Positions 20,171 to 30,180 of a stretch of 64,000 bases of DNA are shown here, piece after piece. Numbering within the stretch: the first letter of the stretch is position 1; every line of letters begins with the position of its first letter. Under the pieces are notes generated by a model. That model saw nothing but the letters and a program-made list of their open reading frames with translations. It was not told the DNA's origin and made no database searches. The stretch covers positions 296,356,364 through 296,420,363 of the forward strand of contig CM046877.1 of assembly GCA_025667525.1 (NCBI GenBank). Reading direction: 5' to 3'. A program made the translations under genes and the position numbers. This DNA comes from Glebionis coronaria. Its lineage: Eukaryota; Streptophyta; Magnoliopsida; Asterales; Asteraceae.

Positions 20171-20185
20171 AAAAAAGGGGGAGAT
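20171..20185 (+). promoter_or_regulatory. Polypurine tract of A2
   Basis: AAAAAAGGGGGAGAT abuts the TGTTAATGCA start of the 3' LTR and is the plus-strand primer site. Confidence 0.9.
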
Positions 20186-21820
20186 TGTTAATGCAAGTGA
20201 TGCCTAAAAACATTATTAGTGTTAACTAATCTCTCTTAGTTTTGATCACAACAAACTATACAACACATTTAGTGTAAAACACAAAACGAATTATTTCACT
20301 AACACTATCATCAAGGTAATAATCATATCACTAACCTTTCTTAATCATACTTAGTGATCATCAAAATGATTATCCTTAAAACTCACTTTTGTTAATATGA
20401 CAAAAGACTTTTTAATAAACTTTCTTTTTTAGAAAATGTTTTATTAAAATGGAAAATGAAAATTTGAAAATAGCATATTCCATATGCTATTAGAATATCC
20501 TTTGAAAGCTTCAAATACCTCAGATATTCCCACCCCACTAAAAGACAAAAAATGTAGCGTACTCTAGGGGCGGTACCTTAAGTAGCTAGGCGGTTCCCTA
20601 GTGATATGGAACGGCCGGGCTAGATAAGGTACCGCGCCCAGATAGCCGTTATATATCCGTTATACTTTGTCTCCTTTAAATAGTGGGTCAAATCTCATTT
20701 TCCAACAAGCCTCTTGGACGTTTTTCTCAGCCCCCTTTCTCTTTTCTATAGCATAATCATTAGTAAATGATCACTTAAAGTGTTAAGGATGTTTACATAT
20801 GATTATCCTCTTGATCCTCTCCTTTACCTTGTCCAATGAGAAGATCAATCACTCACTAGTGTTGTGATAAAGATGAATCTATGAGCTAGTCATATTCATC
20901 ATGATACCTTTTTTGTTTTATGTCAATCCATTGTATTTATGAATACTTGGACTAGTTGTGTTCATCCAAGTTATTTATGAATACTTGGATTTGTTGTGTA
21001 CATCCATTGCATATGTGTTTGCTTGGATTTGTGTTGTGTAAATCCAAGCTACATGTGTGTACTTGGATAAGTCTAGTTGAGTTGTAATAGATTTGATTAG
21101 TAGTTCTCACTAAACTATAAAGTTATGTGGTTGTGTCTTGTGAATTCTCACTAAACTTAAAAGTGATTAGTAGTTGTGTTGTGTGAAGTTCTCACTTAGC
21201 TTCAAAGTGAAGAGTCGTGAAGATTGGTTCTAGCTTTAGATTAGAACTCGACATACGTCGTGAAGATTGGTTCTACCTTAAGATTAGAACTCGACATATA
21301 GCCTTGTGTCGTAAAATGGTGAAGTAGGCAACGTCGTGAAGATTGGTTCTACCTTAAGATTAGAACTCGACATCTAGCCTTGTGTCGTTAAATTGTGAAG
21401 TAGGCAACGTTGTGTAGATTGGTCCTAGCTAAAGATTAGGTCTCGACATTTAGCTTAGTGTCAGAAAATAATGTAAGCGACGATGTAAGGTTTTCTCCGC
21501 CAAGAAGGGAGCTTGTGGATATAGTGGAAATCTCGAGTAGGTGTACTCGAGGAGTGGAGTAGAAACGAGGATAGAGCCTCGTTGTCGAACCACTATAAAT
21601 CTTGGTGTCTTCCCACTAGGTTGTCTCCTTCCTTACTCTTTACTTATTTCATTATCATTACACTTACCTATTATCTTTGCTAGTGCATTTGAATTGAACC
21701 TAATCATTATGCAACTTAGCTTCAAGCAAAAGATAGTTTTGATACAAACCAAATTGAAAGTAATTTTAATTTGGTTTCCAATCGAAGAGAAACTATTCAA
21801 CCCCCCTTCTAGTTTCTACA
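20186..21820 (+). repeat. A2 3' LTR (1,635 bp)
   Basis: It has the same ends as the 5' LTR and is followed directly by the target duplication GAGTC. It has a C run of six where the 5' copy has 17, and a deletion in the first 76-bp unit at about 21255. Module P9 and TTTAAATA (20675-20682) are present. Confidence 0.93.
20570..20635 (+). repeat. Palindromic module P9 (LTR class)
   Basis: This is the counterpart of P5 in the 3' LTR. The inner palindrome is 20590-20615 with one arm mutated (ACGGC), and the outer arms GCGGTACC and GGTACCGC are intact. It ends 39 bp before the TATA-like box. Confidence 0.85.
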
Positions 21821-21852
21821 GAGTCCTTTACAAGATAGAAACATATCATAAC

Positions 21853-22320
21853 TGTAAAACCCAAATTTTGAAAATATGAATTTTTCACTTTCATTTCGTA
21901 TGATATAAAGTATGGTTTTTAAATTAATAGAGAGGTTTAAATAGTCAAACCATATGTTAACATATTTGAAAATTATAAAAACATAACATAATATAATAAT
22001 AAAAAAATGATTCTTTCCATATATAGAAAAATGAATTTTGGTGTAATAAACAAGAAATCTTTTAATTTTTAAGCCTTGTGTTATATTAAGTAATTAGTAA
22101 AATCTTTTGAGATATGTCTCTAGTATTCTTAGTAACATGTTATAATTAGCACAAATCCTTCCCCAGGAAACTTCAAACCATACTTTTTTCATTCATTATT
22201 CCATTCCACCATTACTAATTTTTCAAGTTTTCTCCCTTGTCCTCCATTAAAGAACTTTGATAATTCTAGGTGAAAAATTGGTTATCCTTGTGGTTTTGGT
22301 GACTTGTTGGTGGTGATACC
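21853..22320 (+). mobile_element. Old gypsy LTR, left piece (continues at 56952)
   Basis: The piece starts TGTAAAACCC, the same start as the reverse LTR ending at 6109, and runs into CT-rich leader-like sequence near 22200. It is interrupted by Copia-4, whose target duplication ATACC marks the join to 56952. The short stretch 21826-21852 before it belongs to the same host DNA as 11353-12225. Confidence 0.5.
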
Positions 22321-22688
22321 TGTTAGCCCTATATTTTATATAGTCGAAAAAGAATGTAATAGGTCATCTTAGTCGTTAATGGTCTTGTATTGTAATAGGT
22401 TAGTCGGGTTAACCAGGCTTGGACTTTAAGCTAATATTGTATAAGTTAGGGGCGTAAGCCCAAGTGAAAGCCAAGCCCGGCCCATGAACAAGCCCACAAA
22501 GCCTCTTAAGGTGTGGCTATATAAACCCTCTTCCATGTGTGGAAGAGGGTGTTGGTCACATTTACTTTCTCTCTCTAGTAATAGTTTACCTTCCAAATTC
22601 TCTCTAGTTTCTCTCTCTACTTTTCTTCTATTTCTCTCTCTAAATATTCTCTCTAAATATTGTGTTATGGATTGAAATGGGTTTAACA
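22321..22688 (+). repeat. Copia-4 5' LTR
   Basis: It starts TGTTAGCCCT and ends TTTAACA. TATATAAA at 22518-22525 is followed directly by a perfect 11-bp stem with a 4-base loop at 22525-22550, then a CT-rich tract. Confidence 0.95.
22518..22550 (+). promoter_or_regulatory. TATA box and hairpin at the expected transcript start
   Basis: The arms ACCCTCTTCCA and TGGAAGAGGGT enclose TGTG. The stem begins at the last base of the TATA box and ends about 30 bp downstream, where transcription would start. It is identical in the 3' LTR (56776-56808). Confidence 0.7.
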
Positions 22689-22703
22689 TTTGGTATCAAG
22701 AGC
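22689..22703 (+). promoter_or_regulatory. Primer binding site of Copia-4
   Basis: TTTGGTATCAAGAGC directly after the LTR matches the initiator tRNA-Met site with one extra A. Confidence 0.8.
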
Positions 22704-23988
22704 CTATAGTGGATAGGTGATTGAAGTACTGTGGTTTGTGCTTTTTGATTCGTGCGATTTTATTTCAAATCATCTCGTCTCAATTTTTTTTTTGTGTTTT
22801 CGAGCTCAAAATCTTCATACAAATTGCCTACAAAGTTGTGGTAGGAATTTGTGTTCTTCTTTTTGGTGATTTTCATGAAAAATTTGGTAGTTTTGGCTTG
22901 ATTTTTGGGTAAAATTACAAGGCACAATTTTTTTTTTTCTTATCCGGGTTATAAGGTTTTTACTAGTCGGAATACGAGGGTTTTAAGTTATTCCGGATAG
23001 ATGTGAGTTAGTTTATTCTGGATAGTCTTGCGAAGATTCATTCCGGATTAAGGTTAGAAGGTCTATTCCGGATAAGTAGTGACAAGATTTATTCCGGATA
23101 AGAAGCAGTATTCCGGATAAAGAAAAAGTCCCATCCCGGATAACACATACAGTTATATTCCGGATAAGCAGTAGAACTCGTATTCCAGATAAGCTACAGT
23201 TTTATTCCGGATAACGTTGAAAAACGCATTCCGGATAAGAGAAATACGTATTCCAAATAAGAGACATACGTATTCCGGATAAGAGAAATCTTATTCCAGA
23301 TAAGACAAAGAAGAAGCATTCCGAATAAGCTGAAGAACCACATTCCAGATAAGCCAAAGAAGTCATATTCCGGATAAGCTTGAGAAGTCATATTCCGGAT
23401 AAGCTTAAGAAGTCATATTCCAGATAAGCTTGAGAAGTCATATTCCGGATAAGCTTGAAAAGTCATATTCCGGATAAGCTTAAGAAGACATATTCCGGAT
23501 AAGCTTAAGAAGTCATATTTCGGATAAGCTTAAGAAGTCATATTCCGGATAAGATTGAGAAGTCATATTCCGGATAAGCTTGAGAAGTCATATTTCGGAT
23601 AAGATTAAGAAGTCATATTCCGGATAAGGTATTCCAAACAAGGTCAGTTTTTTATTATTCCAAATTTTTGTTTGAAGTTTTTTTAGACTTAGCCACCGTC
23701 TAGACTAGTCCCGGATCATAGTTTCCAAAAAAAAAGAAAAAAAAGAAAAAAATAAAAGAAAGAGTTAAAAATTTTTAGGCCAAGTAAAATCAAATTTTTT
23801 TCCTATTAGTTTTTGGTTATTTCTAACTCGAATTCAGTATTTGGTAATACAAAATTTTTCGGCTTACCGTTTTGTCGGACTGAGGAATTTATTGTCGGAC
23901 TGAAGATTCTCGGAACACTACGAAATTTTAACCACATTTCATCACAACACATCCACTAAGATCCTAATCCATTTTACACACATTTACA
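22704..23988 (+). other. Copia-4 leader
   Basis: This untranslated leader of about 1.3 kb is dominated by the TTCCGGATAAG array at 22940-23640. The rest is AT-rich and has no ORF on the coding strand. Confidence 0.6.
22940..23640 (+). repeat. Tandem array of ATTCCGGATAAG units
   Basis: From 23342 to about 23640 a 25-bp unit (ATTCCGGATAAGCTT followed by GAGAAGTCAT or close variants) repeats about 12 times with exact spacing. From 22940 to 23341 the same core recurs at irregular intervals of about 25-45 bp. The unit length is not a multiple of three and no plus-strand frame stays open, so it is not a protein repeat. Confidence 0.9.
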
Positions 23989-26050
23989 ATGTCAAACAAC
24001 AACAACAACGCGCACGCTAATCAGATTCGTCTGGAACAAGGTGGCAATGGTAATCCACCTGTGCTCACTGCCGGTTGCTAGGTTCAGTGGAGATCTCGTT
24101 TCTTTAGATTTCTCGACACTAAGGAGAACCGAACCGCTCTTCCTCATTGCCTTGAGAACCCACCTCCAGTTTTTGAATTCAGACCCTTTACCACACAAGC
24201 AGAGGATGGTACTTCATCAACCACACTAGCTATGGAGAATTTCAAAACATGTCCTGCTAAGAAAAAGAAACTCCTCCAAGCTGAAGCTGATGCTGTGAAC
24301 TACATACTCACTGGGATTGATAACGATATCGATTCCACGGTTGATGCATGTCCTAATGCTATGGAAATGTGGAATGCTATTCATCGACTAAAGCAAGGTG
24401 AGTCGATCAATGTTCAAGATCTCGAGACTAATCTACTTTGGGAGTTTGGAAAATTCACATCCGAAGAGGGTGAATCCATTGACTCATACTACTCGAGATT
24501 CTACAAAATGATGAATGAGCTTGTTAGAAATTAGTGCACCATCTTCAATCATCATGCCAATGTTCAGTTTCTACTTCAACTCAAACCGGAATGGCAAAGG
24601 TTTGTAACTTTGGTTAAACAAAGGGAAGATATCATGACCATCTCCTATCACAAACTTTATGATATCTTGAAACAACATCAGAATGAAGTGAATGAACTTA
24701 GGGCTGAAAAGGCAGAACGGTCTGCTAACACTATTGCTTTTGTGGCTGCTACTTCATCAAAACCCGTTCACCGTCAACAAACACCTTCCTCACGACCATC
24801 CAGCTCATCCACCAAACCTTCAACTACTGCTAGAAACAAAGAAAAAGCAATTGTACCCACTCCACCTCCAAAGTATGACACCGAGTCAGATGGAGACAAT
24901 GTTGATGAACAAACTTCAAGGGACAAGAAGATTGAGGAACTCATGTCTTTACTTACCACAACTTATAAGAAGATCTACAAACCTACGAACAACAACCTCC
25001 GAGCATCATCCAATGCTAGATATAAGGAAGTTGATCATGCACCAAGGTATGATCTTGAAGCTAGGTATGATAATCAGAGGATGCCGAATCAAGTTGGGGC
25101 TAGAGATACTGTAGGTACTCTAGTTGTTCAGAAGACTGGGATTCAATGCTTCAATTGCAAAGGATTTGGGCACATGGCCAGGGAATGCAAGAAGCCAAAA
25201 CGGGTTAAGGACTCTGCATATCACAAGGAATAGATGTTGATGTGTAAGAAAGAAGAGGTAGGGATTCCACTCACAGCAGATGAAGTAGATTGGCGCGATG
25301 ACACTGATAATGAAGCCGATGATCAAGAGTTGGAGGCACGTTATATGTACATGGAAATGATTCAAGAAGTGATTCCAGAGACTGCTGACAATTCTGGACC
25401 TATCTATGATTCTCAGCCACTTGAAAAGGTACCATATTATGATAACTATAACATGTTTGCTAATGAACGACGGCATTCTGAGCAACCCGAAAGCATCAAT
25501 GACACATATGTAATGGACACGAAGGATAGCAATATCTCTACGGATTCACTACATATGTGTAATGATGACGGAAATGCTGTTCATGATACTGACTCGGATG
25601 AGGACCGTGATTTTCTTGCGTCTATTATTGAGTCTTTAAAATGTGAAATTAATGAAAACAAAGAGGCTAATAAACGTTTGAAGCAAGCAAACACATCCTT
25701 AGTCGAGGAGATAGACAGGCTTAAAGAGTGTGATTATGTAAAAGAAGCTCATCGTCGAGTTGCTATAGCTAATGGTTTGGTATATGAACGTAAGGTGCTC
25801 AACGAACATTATTATTCTGAAGTAACACACGAAGTTCATATGTCAAAACAAAGATATCGGAACTTGAAGAACAACTGCTGCTACATAAACTCTAGATTAC
25901 TGAACTAGAGTCAGCTAACAAAGAGCAAACTAAGCTTTATAAAATTCGTGAAGATAAGGATATTGAAAAGGTTCTTGCTTTGGAAAAGAGAGTCGAAAAG
26001 TTAAACAACATTGTTTACAAAACGGGTCAATCTATTCAAACTGTGAACAT
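23989..26050 (+). pseudogene. Copia gag (Copia-4), N-terminal and zinc knuckle part
   Basis: The frame starts at ATG 23989 and carries in-frame stops at 24079, 24532 and 25231. A further shift near 25840 moves the coding into another frame that reaches the Tekay-5 insertion at 26050. The gag core includes AEADAVNYILTGIDNDID, MEMWNAIHRLKQGESINVQD and YYSRFYKMMNEL. A CCHC zinc knuckle (CFNCKGFGHMAREC) is at 25147-25188. After it come an acidic stretch and a Lys/Glu-rich part with coiled-coil character (about 25600-26030). The codons at the stops fit single-base changes from CAG or AAG. The function would have been the nucleocapsid of the element. Confidence 0.9.
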
Positions 26051-29000
26051 TGTAACACCCCACCAAATGCTATGCGCAGTGGAACTACAACATTTGGGTG
26101 CTACGCAGTTATCATCACACATAAGCTATATTAAACGACTCAAAGAGACGTAAAAGTTTAAACCTAAATTTAAACACGTTTAAATCATACAAGTCTACAG
26201 TTTTCCAAATCCCAAGATGATACAAAACAGAGTTTGCGTTTGGTCCCCACCGAATCTCAACCCCAAAAGATACATTTTGTTCACATGACAGAAAAATAAA
26301 AGAGTTTCAAGTTAAAATAAGGGTGGAAAAACAAGTAGACCGCCAAGCCACACGACTCCCATCATTTGCATGCTCCTTGCTACACATCATCGATTACCTG
26401 AAACACATGCTTAAAATCGTCAACACAAAGGTTGAGCGAATCTATAGGTTTATCAAATCATAAGTTGAACACAAGAGAAAAATCAATCATAATCATTTAA
26501 TAGAATTGTGCGCATACAATCTATTATTCAAGTATTTCATATTTAGCAAAGCTAATTGGTTGTATTTAAGCTCATGACACTGACCCGTTAACTTAATCAC
26601 CCGCGCCAAAATGCCGGCATGATCAAAATGAAACCATTACCCCTCTTAAGGTATTAGTTGCCAGATTTATACCTTATCTCTTATCACAAGTTATCCGTCC
26701 GTAGAGGGTACTCAACGTACTAGCTCTCGTCTCAGATAGGGTCGTCAACCCCATAGTACTATCAATTGTATAAGCGTTTATTTCCAACCCACACAAGGGC
26801 AAGACAAAAATTAACGGTTCATGAAATTAGGGCCTTTAGCAACAAGGTACTCAATACAATCTAAACAACATTCGGTTCCAAACAATCATTCATGACTTGT
26901 GTTCCATTTATTTTAAATAGCATGTATCCCCTCGCGGGTTAAAATCATTTCAAAACAGTAGAAAGCGAGGCTATAGACTCACCTTGCGTAGTAGTAGTGG
27001 TTCAAGCGAAGACGTAACGAGAAATATCACCGACGATGTGGATGCCCCCAGAAATCAAATACAACACCTAACGAATAAACACTTAATGAATAAACTCCTT
27101 CAAGTACTGTATGTATATAAATAAAGTCACTCAAAGTTTGTATAAACTCACGCCAAAAATCCATACAAGTGATTATTACTAGACTCGTACTATCTATCTA
27201 TGTATTTAGAAATATTTTAAATTTTATAACTTTGCCGGTACTTACCAAAAGTACGGGCTGTTTTCTAGTACTTAAGCATTTCTATAAATTACAAGAAAAT
27301 TCACAAAAATTACCTCACGACCGGTATAAAACCCATATTTAATCTCATGAAAAGTTTTCACTTTTATGACCCGTTACACATCACATTACTAGACGTACAC
27401 ATTTTGGACTGATTTTGCACTTCTATCACGTAGGACTTGTTTGACCCATTTAAAATACACCATTGACCAATCCAACACCTAAGTCTCAAAATAGACTCAC
27501 AAATGCAGGTTTGAAACCAAAAATTAACTTTGAATCATCTACCAAACTCTATCTATGGTCCCCGGGATTTGACCCAAAACCAAACACAAATTCGGATTAT
27601 GTTGATTCTCATCTCCCGGTAAACGATCTTTCAAAATTACATAACTTTTGACTCGTTTGGAGTCGTAAGCTCTACTTTATAACGAAACGAAGCTAAGACA
27701 AAGCTCTACAACTACATCCTATCTTTATGACCTGTTTACAAATTTAAACCCACGGAAAACTTCCCTCAACAATCTGCCTAATTTTTCCTCTTTCAAAATC
27801 AACTCAAATCATCATTTCAATCCATTCCAACAACTCTTAGGGCTGTTTTTTTATATATCTAGACTTAGAATCTGGTTTAATAAGGAAGAGATATGTAGAA
27901 CCAAAAGTATATGATAAATACTGTTTCTTTTTCTATCATGAACGACTCATGGTAATAAGCAAATGACTATTTTGTCCTTTTTGCTAAAAATCAATTTCTT
28001 TCAAAAGATCTACTGTAGAAAACCACATAAACTCTACGTGATCTGCTATTATTTTATTGAAATTTGAAGAACACATAAAAATCATAAAAATAATGCCATA
28101 AGTTAATTGATTGAAAAATTAATAAAAACGAAGGTCAAAAGATTAGCACTAAGAAATCATTTTGCTAAAAATTTATGTCAGATCTAGAATCAAGAACAGA
28201 TCCGAGATCAGAATTTAATACTTTTTATCAGCAAATGGAAGAAATTAGACAAATAAGTGATTTTAAATCCATTATCATATTAATTCGTTGGTGTGAGGAG
28301 CAAGCAGATAGTCGATGGAAGACGTTGGTGACATGAAGGTTCCGGCAGTAGAGTAGTGGGTTCGTCATGTTTTTATGTTTGGTCGGTCAAATGAAGTACT
28401 AATTGAGGAAGATGAGTAGTTAAAAGGAAAGAGAAGAAAGAAGGTTATATTAGTAATAATGGGATATGAGTAAAGATATAAGCGTCTGGTTTGAAAGGAG
28501 TTAGATTTTGGCACCATAGGGAATCAGACTAAGATATGTAATAAGTGTGAAAAAGAAACACCATTTTAGCCCTTCTAGATTTAGTCCGCTCCCCATTTAG
28601 TCAATTAAGTGCTAAATAAATAGGCCCTTAGACCTATAATAACCTCATATGAACAATCCTAAACATCCTAAACATCCTATATCACTTGTAAAATCAAACA
28701 TTCATAAAAACCCATTTTATAAACTAACATATAAAATAATTAAATTAATTAGAAATGATAATAACATGAATATAGAAACATACCCATTACAATTAGAATC
28801 AAACACTCAAGAACACCCAAACCCCCAATTATTTCGTGGGTTTTGGGGCTGTAGAACACCAAAAACATAAATCCCCATCTGGTTTAATTAATTATCTTCA
28901 CTCCTAAACATAAGATTTAAACATGCACTAAGAAAAACTAGATCAAAACCCACTTGTTCATATGGATAAATTTTGAAAAAATTAAAGATGTTGCATGTGT

Positions 29001-29631
29001 GTTTTTAATGGATGAAAGGACTTACAAAGATGAAAGAAGGATGGGTCTTTGATTGCTTTTTCCGAAAACCCAAAAAAAAATGGTGGTGGAGGTGGCGGCT
29101 TGTGGTGGCCGGCGGCTACAAGAGAGGGGGTGGGGAAAACCCTAATTTTTTTGAGTGAAAAATGGTGTGTGTGTTTTCCCTTCTTTCTTTTTGTAAAATG
29201 GGAGGGTTTAATTTGACAACTTAACTATCTTTTGGCCTTAACATAAAACAACTTATTTAAAGAGCGGGATTATGACATACTAGTCGGTTTTAAATTTTTA
29301 CGGGAGTCGGGATTTGTAAAATTACTTTCCAAATGTTAAAACGCACACAAAACGAATATTCATATGGTTCCGACTCGACTTAAAACGTAATAAAATAAAA
29401 ACATCGAAAAACTCAAATACCGATCAATCGATAATAAAATGTAAACTTTTGGGCATCCGTCGGGATCGTAGTCGTTATCGGCTTTCTTAAATCGTTAATC
29501 GTAAAGATTACGACTTTCAACATCGGTTTCAACTTAAACCGTCAAACATATAACAAACGAAATTTCTTAAAAAATTCAAAAATATTCGTAAATTAGGGTA
29601 AAATAAATGACGTTGGGTTTGGGGTATCACA
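26051..29631 (-). repeat. Tekay-5 3' LTR, enlarged by a MITE
   Basis: On the plus strand it reads from TGTAACACCCC to GGGGTATCACA. It is 3,581 bp and becomes about 2.79 kb once the 788-bp MITE and its extra TTA are removed, matching the other LTR. Confidence 0.92.
27840..28627. mobile_element. 788-bp PIF/Harbinger-like MITE
   Basis: The segment is present in one Tekay-5 LTR and absent from the other, which gives the empty site directly (around 36790). It is flanked by TTA (27837-27839 and 28628-28630). The ends are imperfect inverted repeats, GGGCTGTTTTTTTA against GGGCCTATTTATTTA read from the other end. A TTA duplication with GGGC-type ends fits PIF/Harbinger. It has no transposase, so it is non-autonomous. 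Confidence 0.8.
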
Positions 29632-29645
29632 TCCTCCCCTCCTTA
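29632..29645 (-). promoter_or_regulatory. Polypurine tract of Tekay-5
   Basis: On the minus strand AAGGAGGGGAGGA lies next to the TGTGATACC start of the 3' LTR. Confidence 0.8.
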
Positions 29646-29701
29646 AGGGAGCGACGTCCCGGAGCTCTCCGGTTCTTATACTCGCATTTTGTACTACTAG
29701 G

Positions 29702-30180
29702 AAGATGAGGGTACTTCTTCCTAAAGAGGTCTTTTCGTTCCGTTGTGGACTCCGGTTCATTTCTCGGGTTCCATCACACCTTCACCATGAGTATTATACC
29801 TTGCTTCAATCTCTTAGCATCTCGATCCATGATCTCCACTTCAATTTTCCAAATTCTTCCTATGGTTATCAACACATCTCTTCCCATAGCTTCTCGCTGT
29901 TAACAAATGAACCTTAATCTACACAATCCTTTCCGTAGCCTCTCGAATCATTTCAAGTCCATTCAACTGACTTTTCCATACTTCATTCTATCCAACTGGC
30001 GATCTACATATTCATCAATATCATTCTTCAAATGCTGTAGCTTCAATGCTAACATGGTAAAGGTCGTTGTACAAATATACTACCAACGACAAGTGTCGCT
30101 CTCAACAACTACCAAAATTAATCACACACGCTCGGAGCATGTCTTTCAACGTTCGAATCGTCCTTTCACTTGGTTCATCT
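29702..30180 (-). pseudogene. Tekay-5 integrase C-terminus and chromodomain-like tail
   Basis: Read on the minus strand, recognisable blocks are TIRTLKDMLRACVINFG, a damaged stretch corresponding to the usual LPLVEFSYNNSYH region, GLEMIREATERI, LLTARS, then EIMDRDAKRLKQG and KKYPHL near the end. The last block corresponds to the tail that follows the GPY/F module in chromoviruses. Several stops and at least one internal deletion break the frame, and the middle of the integrase tail is missing. It lies just before the purine tract, as expected for the end of pol. It identifies the otherwise featureless interior as gypsy. Confidence 0.75.

Larger units (their letters stand above)
12231..21820 (+). 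mobile_element. A2: complete pol-less Sirevirus-like element
   Basis: Two LTRs (1,677 and 1,635 bp) flank 6.3 kb of internal DNA. The target duplication GAGTC is at 12226-12230 and 21821-21825. A tRNA-iMet primer site follows the 5' LTR and a purine tract precedes the 3' LTR, so all cis signals for reverse transcription are present. No gag, protease, integrase, RT or RNase H sequence is seen. The internal part holds a leader and three accessory ORFs, each preceded by a palindromic module. By eye the two LTRs differ at roughly 2% of the first 440 positions. It is best described as a non-autonomous derivative that depended on proteins from relatives such as A3. Confidence 0.93.

Noticed and set aside
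23342..23640. Regular short repeats resembling a CRISPR array
   Set aside because: The units are contiguous with no unique spacers, lie in a retrotransposon leader and the DNA is from a plant.
24692..25114. 140-codon plus-strand ORF within Copia-4 gag
   Set aside because: It is in another frame of the gag text, which carries the zinc knuckle and the expected motifs.
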